From contig UQTM01000054.1 of the NCBI GenBank assembly GCA_900544025.1, positions 1 through 21,718 on the forward strand: a DNA stretch of 21,718 nt. Reading direction: 5' to 3'. Made by a program: the position numbers and the translations under genes. The notes under the pieces are model-generated. The model did no database searches. It had not been told where the DNA came from and was given only the letters and a program-made list of their open reading frames with translations. The DNA is from an uncultured Odoribacter sp. GTDB lineage: Bacteria > Bacteroidota > Bacteroidia > Bacteroidales > Marinifilaceae. Below are positions 6,893 to 14,880 of the stretch, piece by piece; the stretch's first letter is position 1; each line of letters opens with the position of its first letter.

Positions 6893-8167
6893 ATGGAAAA
6901 TAAGCCTTTAGCGGAGCGGTTGAGACCGAAGACTTTAGATGATTATATCGGGCAGCAGCATTTGGTGGGGCCGGGTAAAGTGTTGCGTAAGATGATCGAA
7001 TCGGGCGTGGTCTCGTCTTTCATCCTGTGGGGGCCTCCGGGTGTGGGAAAGACCACTCTGGCCATGATCCTTGCCGAGCAGTTGAACCGCCCGTTTCATG
7101 TGCTGAGCGCTGTGAGTTCGGGAGTGAAGGATGTGAGGGAAGTGATTCAGAAAGCCGAAAGCCAGCGTTTTTTCAATACTCCTAATCCGATTCTTTTTAT
7201 CGATGAAATTCACCGTTTTTCTAAAGCGCAACAGGATTCTTTGTTGGCTGCAGTGGAGAAGGGTACGGTTACTCTGATCGGGGCAACGACTGAAAATCCT
7301 TCATTCGAGGTGATTTCGCCCTTGTTGTCCCGTTGCCAGGTGTATGTGCTGAAAGCTCAGGAAAAAGCCGATCTGGAAGCATTGATCGACCGGGCTATCG
7401 CGAAGGATTTTTACCTGAAAGAAAAGAATATCGTCGTTAAGGAAAAAGAGGCATTGATTTCGTTTAGCGGAGGAGATGCCCGTAAGCTGCTGAATATTTT
7501 AGAGTTGGTGGTGAATGCGCAATCCGGCGGTCAGGTCGTTATCGATAATGAAACGGTGCGTAGGGAGTTGCAGGAAAATCCTTTGATGTACGATAAGGAC
7601 GGCGAACAGCATTACGATATTATTTCGGCCATGATCAAGTCGGTGAGGGGAAGCGATCCGAATGCAGCTCTTTATTATATGGCGAGGATGCTGGAAGGCG
7701 GGGAAGATCCGAAATTTATCGCCCGGCGCCTGATGATTCTGGCTTCGGAGGATATCGGACTTGCCAATCCTAATGCTATGTTGCTGGCGAATGCCTGTTT
7801 CGATATTGTGCACAAGATCGGTATGCCCGAAGCCAGGATTCCGTTATCGGAATGTTTGATCTATCTGGCTACCTCTCCTAAAAGCAATTCGGCTTATATG
7901 GCGATCAATGAGGCGATGGCGTTGGTGAAACAAACCGGGAACATTCAGGTGCCTTTGTATTTAAGGAATGCGCCGACTAAATTGATGAAGGAGCTGAATT
8001 ACGGTAAGGATTATAAGTATGCCCATGAGTTTCCGGGACATTTTGTGGAAATGGAGTTTATGCCGGAGGAGTTGAAAGATGTGGTGCTTTATAAGCCGCA
8101 AAGCAACGCTTCGGAGTTGAAAATATTGGAAAGGCTGAAAGCCTGGTGGAAAAAGAAGTATAAGTAA
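6893..8167 (+). CDS. rarA: Replication-associated recombination protein A (RarA/MgsA, AAA+ ATPase)
   Basis: A 424-residue protein, the usual length of the RarA/MgsA/WRNIP1 family. It starts with the family signature PLAERLRPKTLDDYIGQQHL, then Walker A GPPGVGKT (47-54), Walker B LFIDEIHRF (101-109) and a sensor 1 region GATTENPSFEV with the arginine finger SRCQVYVL after it. The C-terminal half has the conserved block QHYDIISAMIKSVRGSDPNAALYYMARML and the ending GYKYAHEFPGHF-like motif seen here as DYKYAHEFPGHFVEMEFMP. The family forms tetramers related to clamp-loader subunits and acts at stalled forks and single-strand gaps. It is the first gene of an apparent operon; kdsA begins 46 bp later. 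Assignment is firm from motifs throughout the protein. Confidence 0.95.
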   Translation: MENKPLAERLRPKTLDDYIGQQHLVGPGKVLRKMIESGVVSSFILWGPPGVGKTTLAMILAEQLNRPFHVLSAVSSGVKDVREVIQKAESQRFFNTPNPILFIDEIHRFSKAQQDSLLAAVEKGTVTLIGATTENPSFEVISPLLSRCQVYVLKAQEKADLEALIDRAIAKDFYLKEKNIVVKEKEALISFSGGDARKLLNILELVVNAQSGGQVVIDNETVRRELQENPLMYDKDGEQHYDIISAMIKSVRGSDPNAALYYMARMLEGGEDPKFIARRLMILASEDIGLANPNAMLLANACFDIVHKIGMPEARIPLSECLIYLATSPKSNSAYMAINEAMALVKQTGNIQVPLYLRNAPTKLMKELNYGKDYKYAHEFPGHFVEMEFMPEELKDVVLYKPQSNASELKILERLKAWWKKKYK

Positions 8168-8213
8168 ACGGACGATAATAACGCCGGATGAAAACGGCAT
8201 AAAATGTATAATT

Positions 8214-9020
8214 ATGAAGATATTAAGCGAGATAACAGATCAGGATATGTTTTTTCTATTGGCGGGGCCTTGTGTGATCGAGGGGGAGGAAATGGCGTTG
8301 CACATAGCGGAGCGTGTGTCTGAGCTGACCGATAGATTAGGGATTCCTTATGTTTTTAAGGGTTCTTTTAAGAAGGCAAACCGTTCGCGGCTGGATTCTT
8401 TTACCGGGATCGGGGATGAGAAGGCTTTGAAGGTGCTGGCAAAAGTGAAAAGGGATTTCCAGATTCCGGTGGTGACGGATGTGCATAGCGTAGAGGATGT
8501 CGTGATGGCTGCCGAATATGTGGATATTCTGCAAATTCCCGCTTTCCTGTGCCGGCAAACCGATTTGCTGGTGGCCGCCGCTCAAACGGGACGGATGGTA
8601 AATATCAAGAAGGGACAGTTCCTTTCGCCGGAAGCGATGCGTTTTGCGGTGGATAAGATCCGGGAATCGGGGAGCGACAATGTGATGGTTACGGAACGGG
8701 GGACTACTTTCGGTTATCAGGATTTGGTGGTGGATTACCGGGGAATCCGTATTATGCAGGAAAGTTGTAAGTGCCCTGTGATTGTGGATGCCACCCATTC
8801 CCTGCAACAGCCGAACCAGGCATGCGGAGTGACGGGGGGACAACCGCAACTGATCGAAACGATTGCCAAGGCGGGAATCGCGGTAGGAGCCGACGGGCTT
8901 TTCATCGAAACGCATCCGGAACCGAAAAATGCAAAGTCGGACGGTGCGAATATGCTGCAACTCGATTTATTGGAGGGACTGCTCGAAAAGCTGGTGCGTG
9001 TGCGGAGAGCCATTCAGTAA
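8214..9020 (+). CDS. kdsA: 3-deoxy-8-phosphooctulonate synthase (KDO-8-P synthase)
   Basis: A 268-residue cytosolic TIM-barrel enzyme that condenses phosphoenolpyruvate with arabinose 5-phosphate to make KDO-8-phosphate, the precursor of the inner sugar of lipopolysaccharide. Family motifs are plain: LAGPCVIE, FKGSFKKANRSR (substrate loop), VTDVH, LQIPAFLCRQTDLL, NIKKGQFLSP, VTERGTTFGYQDLVVD, VDATHSLQQPN and FIETHPEPKNAKSDGANML. Cys20, His195, Glu232 and Asp243 line up with the metal ligands of the Aquifex enzyme, where E. coli-type enzymes have Asn in place of the Cys, so this is predicted to be the metal-dependent class. Its presence implies a Gram-negative outer membrane with KDO. It sits between rarA (46 bp) and a lipoprotein gene (43 bp) with no promoter or terminator visible, so co-transcription is likely. 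Confidence 0.96.
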   Translation: MKILSEITDQDMFFLLAGPCVIEGEEMALHIAERVSELTDRLGIPYVFKGSFKKANRSRLDSFTGIGDEKALKVLAKVKRDFQIPVVTDVHSVEDVVMAAEYVDILQIPAFLCRQTDLLVAAAQTGRMVNIKKGQFLSPEAMRFAVDKIRESGSDNVMVTERGTTFGYQDLVVDYRGIRIMQESCKCPVIVDATHSLQQPNQACGVTGGQPQLIETIAKAGIAVGADGLFIETHPEPKNAKSDGANMLQLDLLEGLLEKLVRVRRAIQ

Positions 9021-9063
9021 ATTGTACTCGAAAAGCGTTTTTGACCTAAGGTGTGTGCTAATA

Positions 9064-10509
9064 ATGAGAAAAGTATTTGTATTGTTTTTTATATGGGGGT
9101 GTTTGTGCAGTTGTGGAAAAGAGAGGACGAATGTAGAGGAAGTAGGGAAGTTTCCGGATATTTTCCCCGATTACCAGTTTGTGACCATTCCGGTGAATAT
9201 CGCTCCCCTGAATTTCAAGGTGCCGGGAGCCGACCGGGTGGAAGTAGAATTCAGTAAGGGGAATGCTCCTTTGCTGGTGTGCCGGGGGAAAGACGGGATA
9301 CAGATTCCGTTAAAAAAATGGCGCAGTATGCTGGGAAAGATCGGGAACGGTTTTTTGGCGGTGAAAGTGTATGCGCAGCAGGATGGGAAATGGAAAGGTT
9401 ACAACCCCTTTCAAATCAAAGTGGTTTCCGATTCTATCGATCCTTATATCGCTTACCGGCTGATAGAGCCGGGGTATGAGCTGGGATCGAGGCTAAGTTT
9501 GTATCAGCGTGAATTGTCGTCGTTCGACGAAGAAGTCTTTGTGCCTTACTCTCTGACGAATAACGATTGTGTAAATTGTCATGCTTTTCACAATTATTCT
9601 CCGGATAAGTTTATGTTTCATGTGCGTCAGACCAATCCCGGGACGATTGTTGTAGATCACGGTGCGGTGAAGAGGGTGAATACCAAAACCGCCGCTACGG
9701 CTACGCCGGGATCTTACCGGATGTGGCATCCGTCCGGCAGGTATATCGCTTTTTCGAATTGTAAAACCTACCAGGCTTTTCATGCTTTTCGGGAAAAGAA
9801 GATCGAAGTATATGATTTGGTATCGGATTTGATGATCTATGATGTAGAAAACAATAAGGTGCTGACGGATAACCGTTTCCTTATCAAAGACGATTGGGAA
9901 ACTTTTCCGGCCTGGTCGCCCGACGGGAAATACCTGTATTTCTGCCGGGCTAAGGTACGCAGTATGCCTATGGAGTATAAGCAACTGAAATACGGCATTT
10001 ACCGGGTAGCATTCAACGAGGCCGACGGAACGCTGGCCGATAGCGTAGAAACGGTTATCGATCCGGAAGTGACGCAGAAAAGCACGGTTTACCCGTCTGT
10101 TTCTCCTGACGGAAGATTTTTACTTTATTCGATAGCCGACGGGGGTGTTTTTCCTGTGTATCATGAGGAAGCGGATTTGGAAATGCTCGATCTGCGAACC
10201 GGCAGGCCGGTCGATGTACGGGTAATCAACAGCCCGCATTCGGAGAGCTATCACGTTTGGTCGTCGTCCGGGCGCTGGATCGTTTTCAGCAGCCGGCGGA
10301 TCGATAATGGATATACGCATGTTTATTTCGCTCATGTGGACGAGGATGGAAAGGTGGATAAGCCTTTCGTCCTTCCTCAAAAGAATCCGGATTTTTACAG
10401 GCAATGTCTGAAATCGTTTAATGTGCCGGAATTGATCAAGGGACGGATCACTATCTCGCCTTACCAGTTAGAAAAGGCGATCAAAGGCCCGGTAACCAAT
10501 GCCCAATAA
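9064..10509 (+). CDS. TolB/PD40-type beta-propeller lipoprotein with a CxxCH haem-binding motif
   Basis: The frame is open further upstream into kdsA, but the ATG at 9064 gives a 481-residue protein starting with a lipoprotein signal peptide: MRK, a hydrophobic stretch, and lipobox LCSC with Cys17 as lipid site. Upstream residues are a shadow of kdsA. At 169-173 is CVNCH, a c-type haem attachment motif, followed by AFHNYSPDKFMFHVR. After it come WD40-like propeller blades of the TolB type: WHPSGRYIAFS, PAWSPDGKYLYF, PSVSPDGRFLLYS and VWSSSGRWIVFS. It is predicted to sit in the periplasm on a membrane. Relatives in Bacteroides are often labelled cytochrome c biosynthesis protein or TolB-like, without clear proof. 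The next gene (DUF6057, 14 bp downstream) is very likely its partner. Whether haem is really attached is unknown. Confidence 0.8.
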   Translation: MRKVFVLFFIWGCLCSCGKERTNVEEVGKFPDIFPDYQFVTIPVNIAPLNFKVPGADRVEVEFSKGNAPLLVCRGKDGIQIPLKKWRSMLGKIGNGFLAVKVYAQQDGKWKGYNPFQIKVVSDSIDPYIAYRLIEPGYELGSRLSLYQRELSSFDEEVFVPYSLTNNDCVNCHAFHNYSPDKFMFHVRQTNPGTIVVDHGAVKRVNTKTAATATPGSYRMWHPSGRYIAFSNCKTYQAFHAFREKKIEVYDLVSDLMIYDVENNKVLTDNRFLIKDDWETFPAWSPDGKYLYFCRAKVRSMPMEYKQLKYGIYRVAFNEADGTLADSVETVIDPEVTQKSTVYPSVSPDGRFLLYSIADGGVFPVYHEEADLEMLDLRTGRPVDVRVINSPHSESYHVWSSSGRWIVFSSRRIDNGYTHVYFAHVDEDGKVDKPFVLPQKNPDFYRQCLKSFNVPELIKGRITISPYQLEKAIKGPVTNAQ

Positions 10510-10523
10510 ACGTTTAATCCACA

Positions 10524-12299
10524 ATGACTATGATAAAGAAAGAGAATATCGTTTATCTTTTATTTCCTTTGATCTATCTTTTTTATTTCATTGGAATGAG
10601 AGGGCATATCGGTTTTTGGTATGGGGCGGATTGGTTTATGGTGAATGGAGAGTATCTCGGACAATTTTTTCTCAAGCCCGGAGGCTGGTCGGAGTATTTA
10701 GGTAATTTTCTGTTGCAGTTTTATCGGTGGCGCTGGGTGGGAGCGGCGATTATGACGCTAATGGCTTTGGGTATGTTTATCGTGACACGGAAGATTAGCG
10801 GTAAGCTCGGTGTGCCCGGGAATTGGCTGTTGCCTGCGGTGATCCCTGTCTTGTTGGTGTGGGGATTGCAATGCTATATGGGGGTATCCCTTAGCGAGGT
10901 ACTGAGAGTCTTGTTTTTTTATTTGTCGGTGTGGGGATATATTGCCGTTTCAAACCAAAAGGTGCGCTGCGGGGTATTTTCCTTGCTTTTCCCGTTCTTT
11001 TATTTACTGCTGCCGTCCGGAGGTTGTATCTTTTTATATCTGACTTTCGGATTGTATGAATTGTTTTATTCAAAGGGAAATGTCCGTTACGGCTATTGGG
11101 TGCTATGGGCTTTCCTGTTGTGTGTATATCCTTTTCTGTGGCAGCGATGGATGTGGATCATGCCGAGCGAGGATTTGTATATACTGTCGCGAATCGGGAC
11201 TGGTAGCGGGGTGTCGGATGTGCTCCGGCTTTTGTATGGGTATGTTTTTTTGTTGATGGGGCTGGCTTATTTAGGAAAAAAATCGGCTAAAAAAGGAAAG
11301 CGCTTATTTTATTGGTGTGAGTTGGCGGTGATCGTTGCGGGATGTGTTTTCGGTGTGAAGTATTGCTACCAGAAGAATACGGAACATTTTTTGCGAATGG
11401 ACCGGGCGGTGGAGCGCGGCGATTGGGACGAGGTTCTGAAAGTGGCGGATGAGCTGGAACAATGGTCGAGAGAGGAGTTTTTTTATGTGAGCCTGGCGTT
11501 GGCCAGCAAAGGCGAGCTGGGGGAAAAGTTGTTCAATTATCCTGTGTGGGGAATCGGATGCCTGTATTTGCCCAGGGGGTTGGAATACCATGTCAGTGTG
11601 GTGGGGAGTGAGTTCTATTATCGGCTGAAAATACCGAACGAGGCTTTGCATTGGACGTTGCAGGCTGCGATAGCTTCGCCTATGGGGATAAATTTCAGGA
11701 CTTTAAAGCGGCTGGTCGATCTGAATATACAGAAAGGGGATCAGCGTTTGGCCGATAAATATCTGTCGGTTATGGAGCAGACGATGCTGAACGGAAAGTG
11801 GATCAGAAACCGGCGTGCTCTGATGCAGGCTTCGCAAACCGAACGTGTGCTGCCTGACGATAGGATCGATTTTTTTATCGGGGGACGTCCTTTCTTGTCG
11901 GATATGGCCAGGGTGCTGGATGCGGGGAGAAGTCCCGAAATGACATTGGATTATATACTTTGCGGCTTGCTGCTCAATAAGGATTTAAGTAAGTTTTGTC
12001 AATTGTTTGCGCATTTCTACCGGGTAACCGACGGAAAGAAAATTCCCAAAGCATACGAAGAAGCTATTTTAATGGCTCTTTCGATGGGGAATCCGGACTT
12101 GTCCAGTTACACGATCAGCCCCGACAGGCGTAGGGCATTCGCCGATTACACTGCTTTACTCCGGCATGCCGGAAAGAGTAAAAAAGATGCTGCCGAGATC
12201 ATGAAAGGGTTTAAAGATTCCTGGTGGTATTATTACCATTTCATCGAACCTAAAGATATGGATTTGAAAGGGAATTTATTGGAATACCAAAGTCATTAG
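10524..12299 (+). CDS. DUF6057 family membrane protein
   Basis: A 591-residue protein with roughly nine to ten hydrophobic segments in its first ~290 residues, then a soluble C-terminal half rich in paired helices (for example DRAVERGDWDEVLKVADELEQW, then RLADKYLSVMEQTML) that looks TPR-like. The N-terminus IGFWYGADWFMVNGEYLGQF followed by PGGWSEYLGNFLLQFY is what I recall for the Bacteroidota family DUF6057; no biochemical role is known to me. The ATG at 10524 is chosen; a second Met lies two codons on (10530). It begins 14 bp after the haem-motif lipoprotein, so the two probably work together. Its last codons form half of a terminator hairpin shared with the convergent gene, which it overlaps by 4 bp. 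Confidence 0.75.
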   Translation: MTMIKKENIVYLLFPLIYLFYFIGMRGHIGFWYGADWFMVNGEYLGQFFLKPGGWSEYLGNFLLQFYRWRWVGAAIMTLMALGMFIVTRKISGKLGVPGNWLLPAVIPVLLVWGLQCYMGVSLSEVLRVLFFYLSVWGYIAVSNQKVRCGVFSLLFPFFYLLLPSGGCIFLYLTFGLYELFYSKGNVRYGYWVLWAFLLCVYPFLWQRWMWIMPSEDLYILSRIGTGSGVSDVLRLLYGYVFLLMGLAYLGKKSAKKGKRLFYWCELAVIVAGCVFGVKYCYQKNTEHFLRMDRAVERGDWDEVLKVADELEQWSREEFFYVSLALASKGELGEKLFNYPVWGIGCLYLPRGLEYHVSVVGSEFYYRLKIPNEALHWTLQAAIASPMGINFRTLKRLVDLNIQKGDQRLADKYLSVMEQTMLNGKWIRNRRALMQASQTERVLPDDRIDFFIGGRPFLSDMARVLDAGRSPEMTLDYILCGLLLNKDLSKFCQLFAHFYRVTDGKKIPKAYEEAILMALSMGNPDLSSYTISPDRRRAFADYTALLRHAGKSKKDAAEIMKGFKDSWWYYYHFIEPKDMDLKGNLLEYQSH

Positions 12300-12310
12300 A
12301 CTTTGGTATT
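12283..12310. terminator. Bidirectional hairpin made from the last codons of two convergent genes
   Basis: A perfect 12-bp inverted repeat AATACCAAAGTC (12283-12294) and GACTTTGGTATT (12299-12310) has a 4-nt loop ATTA. The + gene's TAG (12297-12299) and the - gene's TAA (12296-12298, read in reverse) both fall at the loop. On the + strand it is followed by a T-rich tract (TTTGTTTTG); on the - strand the tract is weaker. Confidence 0.75.
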
Positions 12311-13570
12311 TTGTTTTGCCAATATTTTATCGATGCGTGCGCCGTCCATATCTACGATTTCCAGATCGATACCCTGCCAGCTTAATTTTTCTCCTGTGTG
12401 GGGGATATGTTCCAGTATTTCCAGTATCAAGCCGCTGATCGTGTTGTAGTCGTACTCAGGGTAAAGCGCTTCCAGATGGATATATTCCAGAAATTCATAA
12501 AAGGAGCATTGGCCGTCCACCAGCAAGGAACCGTCTTCCCGTTCCACGATCGAAGGCTCTTCTTCTATCTCTGTGACGCTTCCCAATAGGACATCGACTA
12601 TATCTTTCAGGGTAACGATGCCCTGAATACTTCCGAATTCATCGGTTACCAGTCCATATTTGGTATGTCCTGCCTTCAGGTATTCGAGAGTGTTGTACAC
12701 GCTTTGATTTTCCGGAAAGAATTTTGCAGGGCAGATAAAATTTTTAAGGTTAAAATCGGGAGAATCGATTTTTCCGAATAGGTCTTTTAAATGTACCACT
12801 CCCACGATGTTGTCGAGTTCCTTTTCAGCAACCGGATAGACCGTAAAAACGTTGGCTTTCACTTTTTCGCGGATGGAATCCGCCGATTCATCGATTTCCA
12901 GCCATACCAGATCGCTGCGGTGTGTCATGATCGATTCGATCTTCCGGTCGCCGAGGTTGAAAACCTTAGAAACAATATCTTCTTCCACTTCCTGTATTTC
13001 TCCCACTTCCGTACCTTCCCGGATGATGGCTTTGATTTCTTCTTCGGTCACTTTACTATCGTCCGGTTTTTTAAAGCCGAACAAGCGGATCATAGCTTTG
13101 GTACTGGCTGCCAGTAACCAAACGAAGGGAGCCGCCAGCCACGATAACGTTCTCATAGGGCGTGCTATGATCTTGGCTATTTTTTCCGGGGCATTCATGC
13201 CTAAGTGTTTTGGAACGAGTTCCCCGAAAATAAGAGTCAGGTAAGTCACGACCACTACGATAATCCCTTTTGCCAGGATATAGGCATGAGGTTGTAGAAA
13301 TTCCACTTTTTCGAGGATCGTCGCCAGTTGGGTAGCCAGTGCAGCACCTGAATACAATCCGGTAAGAATTCCGATCAGGGTAATCCCGATCTGTATGGTG
13401 GAAAGAAAACGTTCCGGCTGATTAGAAAGTTTTAGAGCGGTAGCCGCAGCTTTACTTCCCTTTTTGGCTGCAGCTTCCAGCCGGCTTTTCCGTGCGGAGA
13501 CCATCGCTATTTCCGACATCGATAATATTCCGTTGAGTAAGATCAGTAAAATGATAATAGCAATTTCCAT
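12296..13570 (-). CDS. CNNM/CorC-type hemolysin-family membrane protein (DUF21-CBS-CorC_HlyC)
   Basis: A 424-residue protein of the TlyC/CorC/CNNM family. The first ~170 residues are the CNNM (DUF21) membrane domain: an N-terminal helix followed by MSEIAMVSARKSRLEAAAKKG, three further hydrophobic segments and LIFGELVPKHLGMNAPEKIA. Then a CBS pair (about 205-325), with the usual entry TEEEIKAIIREGTEVGEI and blades IMTHRSDLVWL and YGLVTDEFGSIQGIVTLKDI, and a C-terminal CorC_HlyC domain (about 340-424) with LVDGQCSFYEFLEY. Family members are tied to magnesium or cobalt export; the old hemolysin label is historical. It acts in the inner membrane. It converges on the DUF6057 gene, overlapping it by 4 bp. 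No exact TAnnTTTG box is seen upstream. The metal is not predictable here. Confidence 0.9.
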   Translation of the reverse strand: MEIAIIILLILLNGILSMSEIAMVSARKSRLEAAAKKGSKAAATALKLSNQPERFLSTIQIGITLIGILTGLYSGAALATQLATILEKVEFLQPHAYILAKGIIVVVVTYLTLIFGELVPKHLGMNAPEKIAKIIARPMRTLSWLAAPFVWLLAASTKAMIRLFGFKKPDDSKVTEEEIKAIIREGTEVGEIQEVEEDIVSKVFNLGDRKIESIMTHRSDLVWLEIDESADSIREKVKANVFTVYPVAEKELDNIVGVVHLKDLFGKIDSPDFNLKNFICPAKFFPENQSVYNTLEYLKAGHTKYGLVTDEFGSIQGIVTLKDIVDVLLGSVTEIEEEPSIVEREDGSLLVDGQCSFYEFLEYIHLEALYPEYDYNTISGLILEILEHIPHTGEKLSWQGIDLEIVDMDGARIDKILAKQNTKV

Positions 13571-13789
13571 ATATGATAGTTGATTTATTTTTAATGTATA
13601 ATCGATAAATTATGTTTTGTTTTATTGAGCCGATCCGTTCTTCCTCTTAGAAATGAAATTTTAATTCATTTTCCTGTCGAGAAAATAGGTTTTGATCATT
13701 TGTTGAGAAATACGGTTTTAATTAATATATTAAATGCTCTGATAACCTATGCCGGGTTATCCTATGACGTAAATATGGAATACGGCATT
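13571..13789. other. AT-rich intergenic region with a small inverted repeat
   Basis: No credible gene is present. It must contain the promoter of the leftward CNNM gene, though no exact TAnnTTTG is seen. A 7-bp inverted repeat GATAACC (13741-13747) and GGTTATC (13755-13761) could be a weak terminator for the leftward small gene ending at 13790, but no T tract follows. Confidence 0.4.
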
Positions 13790-14179
13790 TTAAATGAGAA
13801 GTTTCTTTAAAAAGTAAAGATAAAATCCGTCGGAATGCCGTCCGGATAAGATGTGTAAATGGGTGGTTTCCTGCCTGAATGAAGGTAAGGAACGAAAATA
13901 AGGCAAACGGATGGGAGAGGAAAGGAGAAATTTTCCGTTTTTTTCGTTTAGGGTGCGATACGATACGGCTGTCACAAGTGATAAGACAGCTGCATTTTGC
14001 TTTTCCGATTCCCAGGCGAAAGACAGGGCGGTAAGTTCGATAGACGAAAGAGATGGAAGAGATTCCTCCTGAGACACTGAATCGAAAGGTACAACCGGAT
14101 TACATTTTGCTACCTGCATACAGAAAGAAAAGATGAGGAGCAAGGCAAATGCGAAATATAAACGAGGTATTTTTCCCAT
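13790..14179 (-). CDS. Small secreted hypothetical protein
   Basis: A 129-residue ORF that I do not recognise. It begins MGKIPR, then a hydrophobic stretch LYFAFALLLIFSFCMQV and an AKC/N-type cleavage region, so it looks like an exported protein; the Cys after AK might even be a lipidation site, though the lipobox is poor. The remainder is Ser/Leu-rich and ends with an aromatic, basic C-terminus (SDGFYLYFLKKLLI). Support for a real gene is the signal peptide plus an exact -7 box TATCTTTG 22 bp upstream on the same strand, just as for other genes here. It is divergent from blaI. No function can be proposed. Confidence 0.55.
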   Translation of the reverse strand: MGKIPRLYFAFALLLIFSFCMQVAKCNPVVPFDSVSQEESLPSLSSIELTALSFAWESEKQNAAVLSLVTAVSYRTLNEKNGKFLLSSPIRLPYFRSLPSFRQETTHLHILSGRHSDGFYLYFLKKLLI

Positions 14180-14201
14180 GTGTCTGTTTGGTTTTCCTGT
14201 C

Positions 14202-14209
14202 CAAAGATA
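14202..14209 (-). promoter_or_regulatory. -7 promoter box for the small secreted protein
   Basis: Read leftward this is TATCTTTG, an exact TAnnTTTG box ending 22 bp before the ATG at 14179. No good -33 element is seen at the right distance. Confidence 0.5.
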
Positions 14210-14425
14210 AAAAATAAAACCGAAAATGGAATATAATTTTTAAGATATACAGTTTTTCCGGAAAGGGAGGGAACTGAAATTGTGAAAACTGTTTATACCT
14301 GATCCGGACCGATGGGATGAAAAGTGGTTATAATAATCCGGTTATATATTTTATCGATGTATGTGAATTATTTGTTTTTTTTATTGATATACAGTGTTTT
14401 ATGAAGATTGGATTTATATTAACTT

Positions 14426-14486
14426 TATTTTTTAGTTGAAAAACTATATTTTTTAGTTGTATTATTCATATTAAATCCTAACTTTG
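14426..14486 (+). promoter_or_regulatory. blaI promoter with probable BlaI operator half-sites
   Basis: GTTG (14456-14459), 19 bp, then TAACTTTG (14479-14486) is a complete Bacteroidota promoter 30 bp before the ATG. A 13-bp direct repeat TATTTTTTAGTTG occurs at 14426-14438 and 14447-14459, 21 bp apart. Between and within them, TAGTT (14433-14437), AACTA (14442-14446) and TAGTT (14454-14458) form alternating inverted half-sites, the last overlapping the -33 element. BlaI/MecI proteins bind palindromes as dimers, so autorepression is a good guess. Confidence 0.6.
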
Positions 14487-14516
14487 CCTGTAAGAAAATG
14501 ATATTATTTATAAGAT

Positions 14517-14876
14517 ATGACTAAACTGACAGTTAAAGAGGAGGAAATTATGGGTTTTTTCTGGGAAAAAGGCCCTTTATTCGTGAAACAGTTGTTAGAG
14601 TTTTACGAAGAACCCAAGCCGCATTATAATACGCTTTCAACCATTGTAAGAGGGTTAGAAGAGAAGGGATTTATCGCTTATACGGCCTATGGCAATACCT
14701 ATCAGTATTATGCGGCGATATCGGAAGAAGAATACCGCCGGGGAACCTTGAAAGGGGTGATTTCCAAATATTTCGATAATTCTTATACGAGGGTTGTTTC
14801 CACTTTGATCGAGGAAGAAGAACTTTCATTGGATGAGTTAAAGGATTTGATTCGCCGGATCGAAAGTAAAAAATAA
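14517..14876 (+). CDS. BlaI/MecI/CopY-type transcriptional repressor
   Basis: A 119-residue protein of the usual length for the family. The N-terminal ~70 residues are the winged helix: LTVKEEEIMGFFWEKGPLFVKQLL, the recognition region PHYNTLSTIVRGLEEKGFIAY, and the wing with YGNTYQYYAAI. The C-terminal part (SEEEYRRGTL to the end) is the dimerisation helix region that ends in an acidic-basic tail DELKDLIRRIESKK. The family represses its own operon until a membrane M56 protease signals its inactivation. The next gene, 4 bp on, is exactly such a protease, so the two form a BlaI-BlaR1-like signalling pair. Operator half-sites overlap its promoter. The signal is unlikely to be a beta-lactam through a penicillin-binding sensor, since the partner lacks that domain. 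Confidence 0.9.
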   Translation: MTKLTVKEEEIMGFFWEKGPLFVKQLLEFYEEPKPHYNTLSTIVRGLEEKGFIAYTAYGNTYQYYAAISEEEYRRGTLKGVISKYFDNSYTRVVSTLIEEEELSLDELKDLIRRIESKK

Positions 14877-14880
14877 GAAT

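Larger units (their letters stand above)
14180..14516. promoter_or_regulatory. Divergent control region between the small secreted gene and blaI
   Basis: This 337-bp stretch has no gene. It holds the two outward promoters, the operator-like half-sites before blaI, an 8-bp inverted repeat ACAGTTTT (14249-14256) with AAAACTGT near 14284-14291, and a 10-bp direct repeat GATATACAGT at 14244-14253 and 14386-14395. The role of the last two is unknown. Confidence 0.45.

Noticed and set aside
8929..9063. Upstream extension of the haem-motif lipoprotein into kdsA
   Set aside because: It overlaps kdsA out of frame and would bury the lipoprotein signal peptide; the ATG at 9064 puts the lipobox at residue 17.
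13625..13810. 61-residue rightward ORF in the gap after the CNNM gene
   Set aside because: No signal, motif or promoter, and its end overlaps the small leftward gene; treated as chance.
14244..14395. GATATACAGT direct repeat in the blaI control region
   Set aside because: Two 10-bp AT-rich copies 142 bp apart can arise by chance and do not overlap either promoter.
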